NCBI GenBank assembly: GCA_018350325.1
Contig: JAEVLN010000009.1
Location: 1,447,388 to 1,511,387, forward strand
Direction: 5' to 3'
Source of the DNA: Globodera rostochiensis
Taxonomy: Eukaryota; Nematoda; Chromadorea; Rhabditida; Heteroderidae
DNA: 64,000 nucleotides
Positions 24,701 through 34,609 of this stretch are shown here, piece by piece. The translations under genes were made by a program, and so were the position numbers. The notes under the pieces are model-generated. The model was given only the letters and a program-made list of their open reading frames with translations, had not been told where the DNA came from and searched no databases. How positions within the stretch are numbered: the stretch's first letter is position 1; each line of letters starts with the position of its first letter.

Positions 24701-27700
24701 TGTCAAATTAAAGCAATATTAGTACCATTATCTTAATATAATCTATATATAAACATAGACTAAGTGTTTGGAGAAAATTAAGAATGAATTATACATAGAA
24801 AAGTTCGAAAACTAAAAATTTTAATTTTGGTAAAAATGTACCGAATCCGATGGACTGTACAGTATGGCATCAACGACAAACTGAAGCCGTTCTGGTTCGA
24901 TGAGTTCAAATAACTGCAAATAATCTTTAACAGTTTCTAATGACGCTAACCCCAGACCCGGGAGCCCCGGTTAAGACTAAACTACACATTTATATAATTG
25001 TTGTGTATTGGTGTTATTCACCGTGTTAATGACATGGCTTCCATAATGATCTTTGATGCATTTAATCACACACGAACGCGGCGTCAGTTCTTCGATTAGC
25101 TTTAAAAAATATTTTTTTTTTTATTTAAAATGATTACTTCTCAAAGTCTAATCGTTACGTTTTAAAAGAATAATAAAATTAAATGATTTTTGCCTTCATC
25201 TGAGACGCTTTGTCCACCGATTTCAACGCCGTTTGAATCACGGGAGCGCCGTAAATTTGCAGGGACAATTTCAACACGTGGCCACGCAATGCGTCCACCA
25301 GACGAGCCTTCTGATCCTCCGTGCCGTATTCGAAAAATGCCTGAATTTTTTTTGTCTATTTAAGATCAAGAAATTTTGAATAAATCACATTCGGTCGGAA
25401 AGGAAATCATACTCGGTTCTACGACCTCTAAACCTCCAGAAATATTTTTTAACAACAAAAAATGGGAACGAATCGAGTTACGTTCCTCTCGTTTTTAAGT
25501 GATAATAAATATAACGAATTGAATATTTTCTATAATGTAACGAGATGAATTTCGATAAATTAGCGCGATTTATCAATTCCTTACGAAACCCTAATGAATA
25601 TTCGGAGAACCTCAATCACATGACTGCCAAATTCGTCAGCCATCAATTGTCGAGCATTTCGAAGCGTCTTCGGCCCTCTGTGAAAAATAAAACGTCCCTT
25701 AAACATTTAATGCAAAAAGCAACTCACCCCCCACAGACGTTGTCGAACAGCGCCTTTTTCTGCTCCGCCGTCCCGCAGATTAAACACTTCAAGATGACGA
25801 GGCTGGCAAACTTGTCCTGTGCGTATTTCATAATGCCCCCCTGCAGACTGCGCACAATGCGCTCCCGGTCTTCGGGCAGTCCATGCTCAATCAAATGTTG
25901 GATCACGAAGCTACCATACTTATCCGTGACCAAAGTGGGCACATTGCCATGAAGTTGTTCCAGCACGGGACGCTTTTGCTGCTCCGTACAGTGTTCAAGC
26001 AGACATTGGATCACCCAACAGCCGTATTCATGGAGGGACAGGAGGACGACTTGCGCAGATAGCTCATTGATTATCTAATCAAAATTACTTTTATTTAATC
26101 AATCTAATAGAAGGGTGGGGGGACCAATCATTACACAAAATAAGCTAATTAATAATTAAATGATTTTGCCTCAATTTGTGACGCTCTGTCAACTGATTTC
26201 AACGCCGCTTGGATCACGTGAGAACCGTATTTGTGTAGGGCCAATGTCAACACGTGGCCACGCAATGCGTCCACCAGCCGAGCTTTCTGATCGTCCGTAC
26301 CGTATTCGAAAAATTTCTGAATTTTTTTTTGTCATTTTGATCAAGAAATTTTGAATTTTTTTTTTATTTCCCGATTTTTGAACCTAAAATTAAAATCCTT
26401 GAAAAAGTCTCGGCCTCGAGTCTCTGTTTTTGGGTCAGATCTCGACTCTCAAGGTCATTTATCGGTTTTGTTTCTCGAGTTTCAGTGCATTGAAAAAAAC
26501 TTAAAAAATACGGGTTTTTAAAAAGTTCTCAGTCATGGACTCGGTTCCAAATCCTTAAACGTGACTCTCACTCAAAATTAAGTCTCGATTCCACTGCTCA
26601 AAATAGTTACTTATTGAAAATTTAGAAAATTACTTAGCAAATTATGAAAAATATTTTCAAACGTTTTTGAGAACTGAACAAATCCAAAAAAGAAAAACAC
26701 TGGTCATAAACCGAAAAAAACCGGTCGGTTAACCAGTCATAGTTCTAAATCGGTTACGAAAACCGAGTCTCTAAAAACCCGGTTAAACGAAAATCGGTTT
26801 TTAACCGGTACTGTGCAACCCTAATGCTCTCATTTCTAATTGACAATAAATATGGCAAATGGAATTTTTTCTATTCGGTAACGAGATGCAGTAGGTAAAT
26901 AAACGCGATTTATTGAGTCTATACGAAACCCTAATGAATATTTGGAGGACCTCAATCACATGACTGCCAAATTCGTCAGCCATCAACTGTCGAGCATTTT
27001 GAAGCGTCTTCGGCCCTCTGAGAAAAATAAAACTTTAGGCCCCAAATGTGTCATTTAATTCAGCATTTCAAAAGATTTTGTAAGTCTGAAAGACCGCGAA
27101 CCCTCCAACAATTTGCCCCATTCGTCTTCACAAAAATTCCTTAAACATTTAATGCAAAAAGCAACTGACCCCCCACAGACGTTGTCGAACAGCGCCTTTT
27201 TCTGCTCCGCCGTCCCGCAGATTAAACACTTCTCGATGACGAGGCTGCCAAACTTGTCCTGTGCATATTTCATAATGTCGTCCTGCAGACTGCGCACAAT
27301 GCACTCCCGGTCTTCGGGCAGTCCATGCTCAATCAGATGTTGGATCACGAAGCAGCCATACGTATCCGTGGTCAAAGTAAGCACATTTTCGTGCAGATTG
27401 CGCACAATGGGCTCCCGGTCTTCGGGCAGTCCATGCTCAAGCAAATGTCTGATCACGAAGCTGCCATACTTATCCGTGACCAAAGTGGGCACATTGCCAT
27501 GAAGTTGTTCCAGCACGTGACACTTTTGCTGCTCCGTGCAGTGTTCAAGCACACATCGAATCACCAAATTACCGTATTCATGGAGGGACAGAAGAAGGAC
27601 TTGCGCCGATAGCTCATTTATTAGCTAAAATAACATTTTTTATACATAATCATCACACGAATTAAAGCAAAATTCAAATTAAATGATTTTGCCTCAATTA

Positions 27701-30491
27701 GTGACGCTCTGTCCACCGATTCCAACGCCTTTTCGATCACGTGAGAGCCGAACTTGTGCAGGGCCAATGTCACCACGTGGCCACGCAAAGCGTCCATCAG
27801 CTGAGCCGTCTCCGTCGGATTGGCACGCTTCAACTTTTGCTCGATGAACCTGGCAAAATGTTAATATGCAAATTATACAATATAATCAATCAATCAATAG
27901 CTTTGTTTTTTTGTTTGTACTAAAATGGTACAATTTTAGAAATGATTGACAGTTTTGGAATCAATGCCAATATTCGGCAAGGCAAAAAATAAACATTGGT
28001 TAATTCCGAACCGATAGCCAAACCAACCCAAAACCGGTAACTGAACCAACATTTTTCGTTTAACCAAACCAAAAAAATGCCTCGGTTTGAAACCGACAGC
28101 CTTACTCAACACCGTTGCAGGACATTTAGACACTGGACGTTTCGACACTGGACGTTTCGACACTGAGTTTTAAAAGTCGACAAAATGGTACTTTATAGAG
28201 TTTCCTGGCCGTAGAATCCGAGTCTGAGCTCCATTTCGACCGTTTTAGAACCCCAAACCGAATTTGAACAATTTTTCGAAAATTCAAAAATTTTAAAAAA
28301 TCAATTTCGCCTCAAAATCTTCAAAAAGCAAAAAATTACAAAAAAGGGCAAGTAGAGATCGATTTCATGCTTTTTTAAAGATTTTGAGGCGAAATTGATT
28401 TTTGAAAATTTTTGAATTTCAAAAAATTGTTCAAATTCGGGTTTGGGGTTCTAAATCGGGTCCAAATGGAGCTCAGCCTCGGTTTCTACGGCCACGATAA
28501 CCCTATAAAGTACCATTTTGTCGACTTTTTAAAACTCAGTGTCGAAAAGACCTGTAGCCCTCAACACTAGAGTAGGCCGAGACCGGGACTGATACTGAAG
28601 TCTCCAATCTTGGGACTAAATTTCCACCTTATAAAATCCCGGTTTTTTAATTTTCTCAATCCCGGTCCACGGCCTACTCTACTCAACACTAATGTTTTAT
28701 GGCTGGGCACATCGATTGGTCAGTTTCTTAAAGCCACCGATAACAAGAAAAATAAAAAAAACGGCCTTTTCACACTTTTCATGGTATTAAATTTGTCTGC
28801 TTCAAAGAAAGTTACACGCCATGGAATGACGCCAGCCCGGGCTGTTCAAATCGTTCACCTTGAAGCCTTGCCCCCCCCCAGCAATTCTCACTTTGAACCG
28901 CGCGGGTCCAGCGCAAATTCCACGACGTGCTCGCCCAAATCGGCGAGTTGAAGGTTGGCTGCACGTTTGTTACGGTAATCGTTCAACAGCTTGGAACGCT
29001 GGCTGGGCCGGTCTTAAAAAGCAAAAATTTTCGGGAAAAAACTCCAAACTGCTCAAAAAAAAAATTGGAATTTATAAATGGCTTAATTTTTTGGGGACAC
29101 AAAATGTCCAAAATTTACTGGACGACGACGCCATGCGAGCGCCCAATGAAAGAACGGCGGCGGCCGGCGGGCACTCATTTTTAATGCATTGATGCAAAAA
29201 CGTCAGTCGAACAGTTTGAACTTGTCGAATCTAAAAAATATTTTAGGACTAAAATATTTGCGTACGAATGAAGAGGTTAAGCCTAAGCCTAAAAGCATAA
29301 AATTTTCGACCATCGCTTTTTTAAAAAAACCGAACCTCTCCAACTTCTCTAGTGCACTTCGTGTGCGTTTTTACTAATAAAGCGCAAAATTTAAGCAAAA
29401 AAATGCGGTAATACTGAAGATGGTGCCCCCCCCATTTTTTTAAAAAATATTTTTTGTTTTAAAGTCGATAAAAAGTGTTTTCTAGGGCATTTAAAGGGCG
29501 TAGAATCCGAATCTGACCTCCGATTCGAATATTTCGAACCCCGGACCCAAATCAGATTCGGATTCCATTAGGAACGCCTATTAGCGATCTAGCAAAAAAT
29601 CTTTTTTTTTTTTAAAACTGGGGGGAACCATCTTCAGTATTACCGAAGGTTCTAGTCCGGTTTATGCGTCCCATGAACTTTTATGCGTCCCATGAACTTT
29701 TATGCGTCCCATGATGCCGTGTAAATGTTTTACTTTAGAAATTTTTTGGTAAGCCTAAAGAATGAGGGTCCCAATTTTTTAATCAAAAAATAAAAACTTT
29801 TTATAAAGTCGTTAGAAAATAGTTTCTAAGGCTTTTCTGGGACGTAGAATCCGAATCTGATATCTAAAAAGACGAAGTCCGTTTGGTTGTTTGTTTTTTG
29901 AACAAAGTAATACTCCAGTTTGTTCCCCCCTTATTGGAAAAATAAATTTTTTTGTTTTGAAGTTAAGAAAATGATTAGGGGTATTCCGGGGGCCTAGAAT
30001 CCGAATCTGACCACCTCCATTTCGACCGATTTTAAACCCCGGAGGGGAACAAACTGGAGTATTACCTTTTTTTTAAAAATGGGGGGGTATCAGCTTTACT
30101 ATTACCAAAAATCAAGTACTTGATGAAAAAATCTTAGACATGACAAAATTGATGTAGAACTCCATGGGACGCATAAAAGTTTTATGGGACGCATAAAAGT
30201 TCATGGGACGCATAAAAGTTTATGGGACGCATAAAAGTTCATGGGACGCATAAAAGTTCATGGGACGCATAAACCGGACTAGAACCTTACCGAAAATGCT
30301 TTTGTCCCGACAATTCTCGAAAAAGCAAAATCAAACGATTTATTCAAAATAAATTTGGTTTTACGCTTTTTCATAATGTCAGCGCGTGGCCAAAACAAAA
30401 TTCAACTCAAATAATAAAAAAAAAAGATTTGCAAAACCTTGTGAATGATGTGCTGGCCGTTCAAAAAATTGCGAATGAATCGGGCGTTCAT
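18760..30491 (-). CDS. Giant multi-module PUF-repeat gene (possibly several fused or adjacent genes)
   Basis: Read on the minus strand from ATG 30491 (RFIRNFLNGQHIIHK exon) to TGA 18760. Exon blocks: N-terminus (30491-30440, about 29230-29100); R1 (about 29010-28905); R3 with FIEQKL start (27855-27650); R6,R7,R7',R8 (27620-27180); R2 (27018-26960, NARQLMADEFGSHVIE); R3 (26320-26160, KFFEYGTDDQKARLVDALRG); R6,R7,R8 (26060-25730); R2 (about 25690-25615); R3 (25345-25190); R4/R5 pieces (25100-25015, 24920-24845); R6 fused to R1 (24590-24370); R3 (23470-23295); R6,R7,R7,R8 (23130-22690); R2 (22535-22465); R3 (21745-21580); R6,R7,R8 (20930-20583); cap (20541-20370); tail (18844-18760). Only one N-terminal exon and one C-terminal tail are visible, so a single gene of about 27 repeats is plausible, against 8 in ordinary PUF proteins. 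Separate genes lacking ends remain possible. Confidence 0.55.
19314..20274. mobile_element. hAT-like element B with CGGTACTTT word ends
   Basis: Flanked by an 8-bp duplication GTATATAT (19306-19313, 20275-20282). Ends TAAGTGTTCGG and CCGATCACTA are imperfect complements. Terminal blocks are made of CGGTACTTTACCGAAAAGTACC words (19320-19470, 20165-20262). The interior has two tRNA-like units. It sits in the last PUF intron; the paralogous intron near 60.5 kb lacks it. Confidence 0.8.
19506..19572 (+). other. tRNA-like sequence in element B
   Basis: A-box TGGCTTAGTGGTTAA and B-box GGTTCGAGTCC with stem-like GAGG/CCTC around the B box. A second, weaker unit (GGTGAGTGATG then GTGTTCAAACCCC) follows at about 19604-19645. 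Probably a SINE-type pol III promoter rather than a working tRNA. Confidence 0.5.
22569..23130 (-). other. PUF module: R6, R7, R7, R8 exon block
   Basis: Part of the 18760-30491 gene. Repeats with recognition-helix signatures YGSRVIE, YGSFVIEH, YGSHVVEH and FGSLVIEKC are encoded in one open exon, followed by CGG and a GT donor. Read past that donor, the frame stays open to 22566 (LRNFCEDEWGKLLEGS). The same readthrough extension is found almost identically at 27055-27180, so the whole block was duplicated recently. Confidence 0.75.
23880..24085. repeat. Short inverted repeat (about 90-bp arms)
   Basis: Arms TATCATTCGAAAGGAAACAC and complement with AGCAAGCAAAAGCTAAC and GCCAAAAAAGTTATGGCC inside. 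It lies in a PUF intron. A related but diverged copy is at 56325-56505. Confidence 0.65.
24370..24592 (-). other. PUF exon with R6 fused in frame to R1
   Basis: One uninterrupted frame runs from SLHEYGRRVIECVLEHC (R6) through LEQLDGNVSKLFNDY to NLQLTDLGKHIVEFAQ (R1). In normal PUF order R7 and R8 follow R6, so this exon joins the end of one module to the start of the next. The donor at its end (TCAAT then GTAGGA) keeps the phase used by the sister R1 exons. Confidence 0.75.
25730..26065 (-). other. PUF module: R6, R7, R8 exon block
   Basis: Part of the 18760-30491 gene. Signatures YGCWVIQ, YGSFVIQH and FASLVILKC (Leu where the base-contacting Glu is expected). Ends LFDNVCGG before a GT donor, like the sister blocks. 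Confidence 0.75.
26390..26830. repeat. Word-type repeats in a PUF intron
   Basis: Two blocks: GTCTCG/CGAGAC/GACTC words at 26395-26600, and AACCGGTT/CGGTTAACC words at 26705-26818. They occupy the intron between R2 and R3 exons and resemble ends of the word-type hAT elements, but no target duplication was identified. Confidence 0.5.
27059..27622 (-). other. PUF module: R6, R7, R7', R8 exon block
   Basis: Part of the 18760-30491 gene. Signatures YGNLVIR, YGSFVIRH, YGCFVIQH and FGSLVIEKC, then CGG and a GT donor. Near-identical to the block at 22569-23130 except at helix-2 base-reading positions and in parts of the linkers. Confidence 0.75.
28140..28552. mobile_element. Foldback element (about 200-bp arms)
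   Basis: The left arm GACACTGAGTTTTAAAAGTC...GGCCGTAGAATCCGAG (28150-28225) is repeated inverted at 28480-28552. The core CGTAGAATCCGAGTCTGAGC is shared with other foldbacks in the window. It lies in the intron between PUF exons at 28.9 and 27.9 kb. Confidence 0.7.
29405..29648. mobile_element. Foldback, GGTAATACTGAAGATGG ends
   Basis: Ends GGTAATACTGAAGATGGTGC and complement, with poly-C/poly-G just inside and an AGAATCCGAATCTGACCTCC core. A second element (29649-30290) is inserted at its right tip. The AAAATGC before the left end reappears after that second element, consistent with one target duplication split by the later insertion. Confidence 0.65.
29649..30290. mobile_element. Element with tandem TTATGCGTCCCATGAAC termini
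   Basis: Inverted ends AAGGTTCTAGTCCGGTTTAT and complement. The left end has three and the right end six tandem copies of a 17-18 bp unit (TTATGCGTCCCATGAACT and inverse). It contains another foldback (29906-30067). Confidence 0.65.
29906..30067. mobile_element. Foldback, AGTAATACTCCAGTTTG ends
   Basis: AGTAATACTCCAGTTTGTTC at the left and GAACAAACTGGAGTATTACC at the right, with poly-C/G just inside and the GCCTAGAATCCGAATCTGAC core. Same family as 29405-29648 and 30842-31051, but the word after GTAATACT differs. Confidence 0.6.
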
Positions 30492-31608
30492 TTTGAGCGA
30501 TTTCGTTAATTTCTAAAAGGTGAAAAGCGCCAATTGAAAACATTTAAATGAAACTATGGTTGATTAAAGTTGACAAAACCATTGGGGGGACCAGGGCCTT
30601 AGGCAGAAAAATCAAACAAAAAAAATCGATTCTTAGGGGGTGAATTTTCCGTTTTTATTGCATTTTGTTAAAGAATTTCCCCCAAAAAATGAATTTTAGG
30701 AGTGCATTTTTGGGTTTTACTGCAGCCTTCCTTAAGCAATTTGAAAAAATGTTCAATTTTCGGTAAATTTTTTAGGGGGTTTAACGGTAACACTACGTTT
30801 CGCCAACTTACATTTTACCAACCCAGCAAAAATGTTACGTTTTGCGGTAATACTGCTGCCGATGGTGTTTCCCCTTTTTGAAAAAATAATTTGTTTTTTT
30901 TTTCTAAGTTTCGGGTTCGGGGTTCGAGATAGGTCGAAACTAAGCTCATATTCGGATTCAACGCACCAAATAACCCTAGGATTGACCGCTTCCTCAACTT
31001 TGATTTTTTTCCCCCAAATTAAAAGGGGGACACCATCGGCAGTATTACTCGTTTTGAACGTTACGTTTTTTGGATGATTTTGAGCATGTTTTTGAGGCCA
31101 AAAGATCCCGAAAAAATTTTGAAAGACGAAAAACTTTCGAATTCAGGTCCGGGATTCGAAAGTGATCGAAAAAAATTTTGAAATCGAAAAACCTTCAATC
31201 GATTCTTAGGGGTGTGTTTTTCCCTTTTTATTGCATTTTTGTTAAGGAATTTTTTTGCTAAAAAAAGTTGGATTAGGTTTGTATTTTTTGGTTTTATACA
31301 TTTGTTAGCAAATTTTCCAAAAAAATGTTAGCAGAGAAAAGTAATATGGGGCACACAGCATTGATGCGTTTAAAAGTCAGAGAAAATAATATGCTAATGA
31401 GGTGACTAATGGAAGTGTGCGACGCGCGTTGAATGGGCGGCTGTCAGAAGTTGAACAAAAGAATTTAGCGATGGCCAATCGATTTATATTTTTTGTACAT
31501 CCTATAATGCTTCTTATGTCCATTTCATTTATTTTGCCTTATTAAAATAAATGTTTTTAAATTAAGTCTAGAAATAATTTAATTTTTAAAATGAACAACA
31601 ATTGAAAA
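30492..31608. other. Intergenic region with one foldback
   Basis: Contains the foldback at 30842-31051, a degenerate hAT terminus CAGGGCCTTAGGCAG (about 30592) and AT-rich sequence. No gene is supported. Confidence 0.45.
30842..31051. mobile_element. Foldback, CGGTAATACTGCTGCCGATG ends
   Basis: CGGTAATACTGCTGCCGATG and the inverted CATCGGCAGTATTACT are flanked by CGTTTTG on both sides (about 30835-30841 and 31050-31056). Poly-C/G lies just inside the ends. Confidence 0.65.
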
Positions 31609-32734
31609 ATGCAGCCCAAAATTTCGTCGTTTTTTGGGACAGCAAGCACTTCAAAAAGAGCGAAAATACAGGGTTTTTCCTTTACTTTGTTTAACGTAAT
31701 TGTGCAAATTGAAGCCGAGAGCGACAATGAGCCCGGACCCCGATGAAGCAGAAAATGAATCAGATTGGGGAAATGGGCATGGAAGATGGAAATGCTCCTT
31801 CCGATCCAATTTTGGACCGTGCCGCAGCCCTTCTAAAGCCGGAACCGATTCCATCAATTTTTGATTTTGCTCCCGGGAAGAATGATATAGCCCTTGCAGT
31901 GGGGAAAAATCTCAACTTTGAAGAAAAAAGGGAATTTCTGCTTAATCATTTTGTCCCCGGGCCAAATTTTCAATTTCAACCTGTCATACAGGCTGGTAGA
32001 AAAAGGTGATCATGTGTTGAAAACCCGCGTAAAGCAGGTCTTAAGGCACCACGGTTTGTATTGTGTTGCGTGCGCTATTTTTGCAAATGAGCTTACGGGC
32101 AAAGGAGGCCACCAAAAAGGCGGATTTTTTACAAGGACGCCATTTAGACGGTTTTATTCGGAATTTTTGTTTAAATTCGGGTTTTTAGGTTCAAAGATTT
32201 CCGGCGAGGGTCTCTTAAGATCTATTATACGCTTTATGTTCGAAAACGGCAACAAAGCCTGCGGGGAGCTGATTGATGGTTTTTAAATTTAAATTCTAAT
32301 CAAAATAATAAACCTTAGGTAGTGCACCACGAAATTCGACTTATCTTAGTCCGGAAACCCAAAACGCATTTTTTGAACCTTTGAGGCATTAAACCCCGAA
32401 TTGTCGTCAAAAAAACACGTGAGATACAATCCAACACGCTGGGTTGAGCGGTTTGAATCATTGTCCCGCTTTAATCAATTGATTCGGCCAACAATGTCTG
32501 CACTTCGCGTTGCGGACGCAACTGAACGCGATTCGAAGGCCGAAGACATTTTAACCGGCTTTTTGTGGTTTTCAACAGTCTTCAGTTTTCAACTTACTTT
32601 GCGGGTTGCAGCTGTACTGAACCATTTATCTGCGGTATTCAGTCTTGGATTAGATACTGAAAGTTCACAACTTTTCAGGGACTCCAAGCCAAAAATGTCG
32701 ATTTGGTGCAACTTTACGAATCAGTTGCGGTCGT
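31609..32734 (+). pseudogene. hAT-type (ZMYM/DUF4371-like) transposase, 5' half, interrupted
   Basis: From ATG 31609 (PKISSFFGTASTSKRAK, the usual short N-terminal motif of this family) through a degraded zinc-finger region (YRLVEKGD, HHGLYCVACAIFA) to the catalytic-domain part (32401-32734: YNPTRWVERFESLSRFN, LTLRVAAVLNHLSAVF). The frame is broken at several points. The Polinton inserts at 32741. Removing the Polinton and one AACATC copy makes the frame LYESVAVVT run straight into the right half at 55363. hAT transposases cut and paste DNA and make 8-bp duplications, so this gene type could have mobilised the small elements around it. Confidence 0.75.
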
Positions 32735-32740
32735 AACATC
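32735..32740. repeat. Target-site duplication AACATC, left copy
   Basis: A perfect 6-bp match to 55357-55362, the duplication length typical of Polinton/Maverick integration. Confidence 0.95.
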
Positions 32741-33061
32741 AGTAGTGACTACCCCCCACCCCCTAGTGATCGTAAGCCTATTGAGTCCTGAGTCCCGTCC
32801 TATCGTGGACCTATTGAGTCCTGAGTCCCGCGCTCTCGTGGACCTATGGGGTCTTCTATTCCCGTCCCATCGCGGGCCTATTGGTTCGGTTTTGATTAGG
32901 ATAAGGGTTTCGGTTAAACCCTTTCCTATCGTGAACCTATAGTAGGGTTTCGGGGTCGAAGGCTCAGGGGTTTCAGGGTAAACCATCCAAAAGGTTTTGG
33001 ATGGAGGGATGGGAGGAGGGGATGGTGAACTTTGTACTTTGCTGTCCACCCCCATCCCATC
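32741..33061 (+). repeat. Polinton left terminal inverted repeat
   Basis: The first 38 bp match the complement of the right end exactly, and similarity continues with indels to about CCATCCCATCG (33061). It includes internal copies of CCTATTGAGTCCTGAGTCCC. Confidence 0.9.
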
Positions 33062-33457
33062 GCGAGGGTATTCATTCTTTTCCATCGCCCGTCCATATCT
33101 TTCGGTTGGTCATCCCACCCCTCCACTGCCAAGGGCATCGATTTTCTAGCCAGAAAGTGTTCTCTCCCTTGCGGGGATATGAAGGACTGGAGCGGTCGCT
33201 TTTATTTAGTATTACCCCGATCCTTCGCAATCCGTTTAATAGCTGAATTGATGAGAGTCCATAATTTTTGGCGATTTGGCCATTGATAAATTCTTTTAGT
33301 GTGGGCTAGAGAGTTTGCCACTGCTATTGTATTCGGTGAAGAATAGGGGGAAAGGGAAAAGCGGGGATATGAATAGCGATTGTAGCGTCCAAAGCAACTC
33401 TCTGGGTCATTTACCAATCTGCTCAAAATCGAAAATAATATTCCTCCCGCAATAAAA
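33062..33457. other. Polinton left subterminal region
   Basis: No supported gene. An open minus-strand frame of 92 codons (33202-33480) has no recognisable features and overlaps the next gene. Confidence 0.4.
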
Positions 33458-34235
33458 ATGCAATGGGTTGAAATTTCCAACTGTACCCAATGCCCTGAAA
33501 ATTTGAAATGTTTGAGACCGCAGTTTTACCGTCTTCCGGTACTTTGTCTGCATGAAGACATTAAAAATTTGACGGAATTTTTGCGCGAAGGACCACCCGA
33601 AACAGTAACAACAACAACAGCGTCAGCAATTATTTCACCAACTACTCCTTCACCACCGGCAGCATTTCCTCTCCTTTTTTGGGCCACCATCATTTGTCTC
33701 CTTTTGGCAATTTTGTTGTTGCAAGTAAAATAATTTTGTTCCACATTTAAAATTTAATTAACTTTCTATTACAGATCATCACAATGACAAAGGCGGCCCG
33801 TGACCATTTGGCAAAGCGCACCATCCGCAAAGGGCTGAGTCATCGCCACCGCCGTCAGCGTCCGCATCAGGGACCCGGACATGGAATCGGTACGTGCTCA
33901 TTTTTTTTGACAATTTATTTTTATTAAATTTGATTTGCATTAAATTCAGAGCTCAATTGTGTGGAGCGTCCGCCTTTCATCCAAGCATTTCCTGAGCCCT
34001 TGGCGGTCAATTCTCGCCCGGCCGCCGTTGGCATGTGTTCGGAACTCTCATTTCATCAGCAGGTATAGTAGTGACGGTAGAAATTATACATTTATTATTT
34101 TTTTTGTTTTCACAGCTCAACCGTCAATGGGCACTTGCCGAACAAGCCGCACAGCCTGTTCAGAACGAGGTTGTGAACGTTTGCGTTGCGACGAAGCAAC
34201 TCGAGGACATTCAAGAAGAAGACGAAGAATTTTGA
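33458..34235 (+). CDS. Polinton single-pass membrane protein, spliced
   Basis: Four exons: 33458-33724, 33775-33889, 33950-34062 and 34116-34235, all GT-AG and in phase, giving 204 aa. The N-terminal part is Cys-containing (NCTQCPENLKC) and Thr/Pro-rich. A hydrophobic segment (FPLLFWATIICLLLAILLL) spans about residues 70-89. It is followed by a strongly basic stretch (HRHRRQRPHQ) and an acidic C-terminus. The topology suggests a short ectodomain and a cytoplasmic basic tail. I do not recognise the family. As the first gene of a virus-like element it could be a virion membrane or host-interaction protein, which is inference only. Confidence 0.6.
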
Positions 34236-34544
34236 ACGAAAAAAAAATTTTTTCCATTAAAAATTGATCATTTTTATCTACACAGAATATATATTTTTTA
34301 AATTTCTATTTCAATATTTTTTTCTCCAAAATAAATCAAACACTGGAGTTTGGCTGTTTGTTTTTTTTGATGATAGTGTTGGAGGGGAAAGGATAGGGAA
34401 GTTTCGAGTTGGAAGTTGGGGTGTTTGTTGGCTCTGTTTTGACACAGCGCTGGCCAAGGATTAGTGTTGTCAAGCAATCAGCATCTATTTGTCGGCGTCT
34501 TCTTTCGAAAGCTGTCGGATCTCTTTGATCTCCGATTCGGCGAG

Positions 34545-34553
34545 TATAAAAAG
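34545..34553 (+). promoter_or_regulatory. TATA box
   Basis: TATAAAAAG lies 57-65 bp before the ATG at 34610. Confidence 0.6.
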
Positions 34554-34609
34554 GTGGTATCGCCAACAGTTTCACCATTTCCCTATTTTTTTACCAAATA
34601 TCCACACAC

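Noticed and set aside
33202..33480. 92-aa minus-strand ORF next to the left TIR
   Set aside because: Overlaps the spliced membrane-protein gene and has no recognisable feature.
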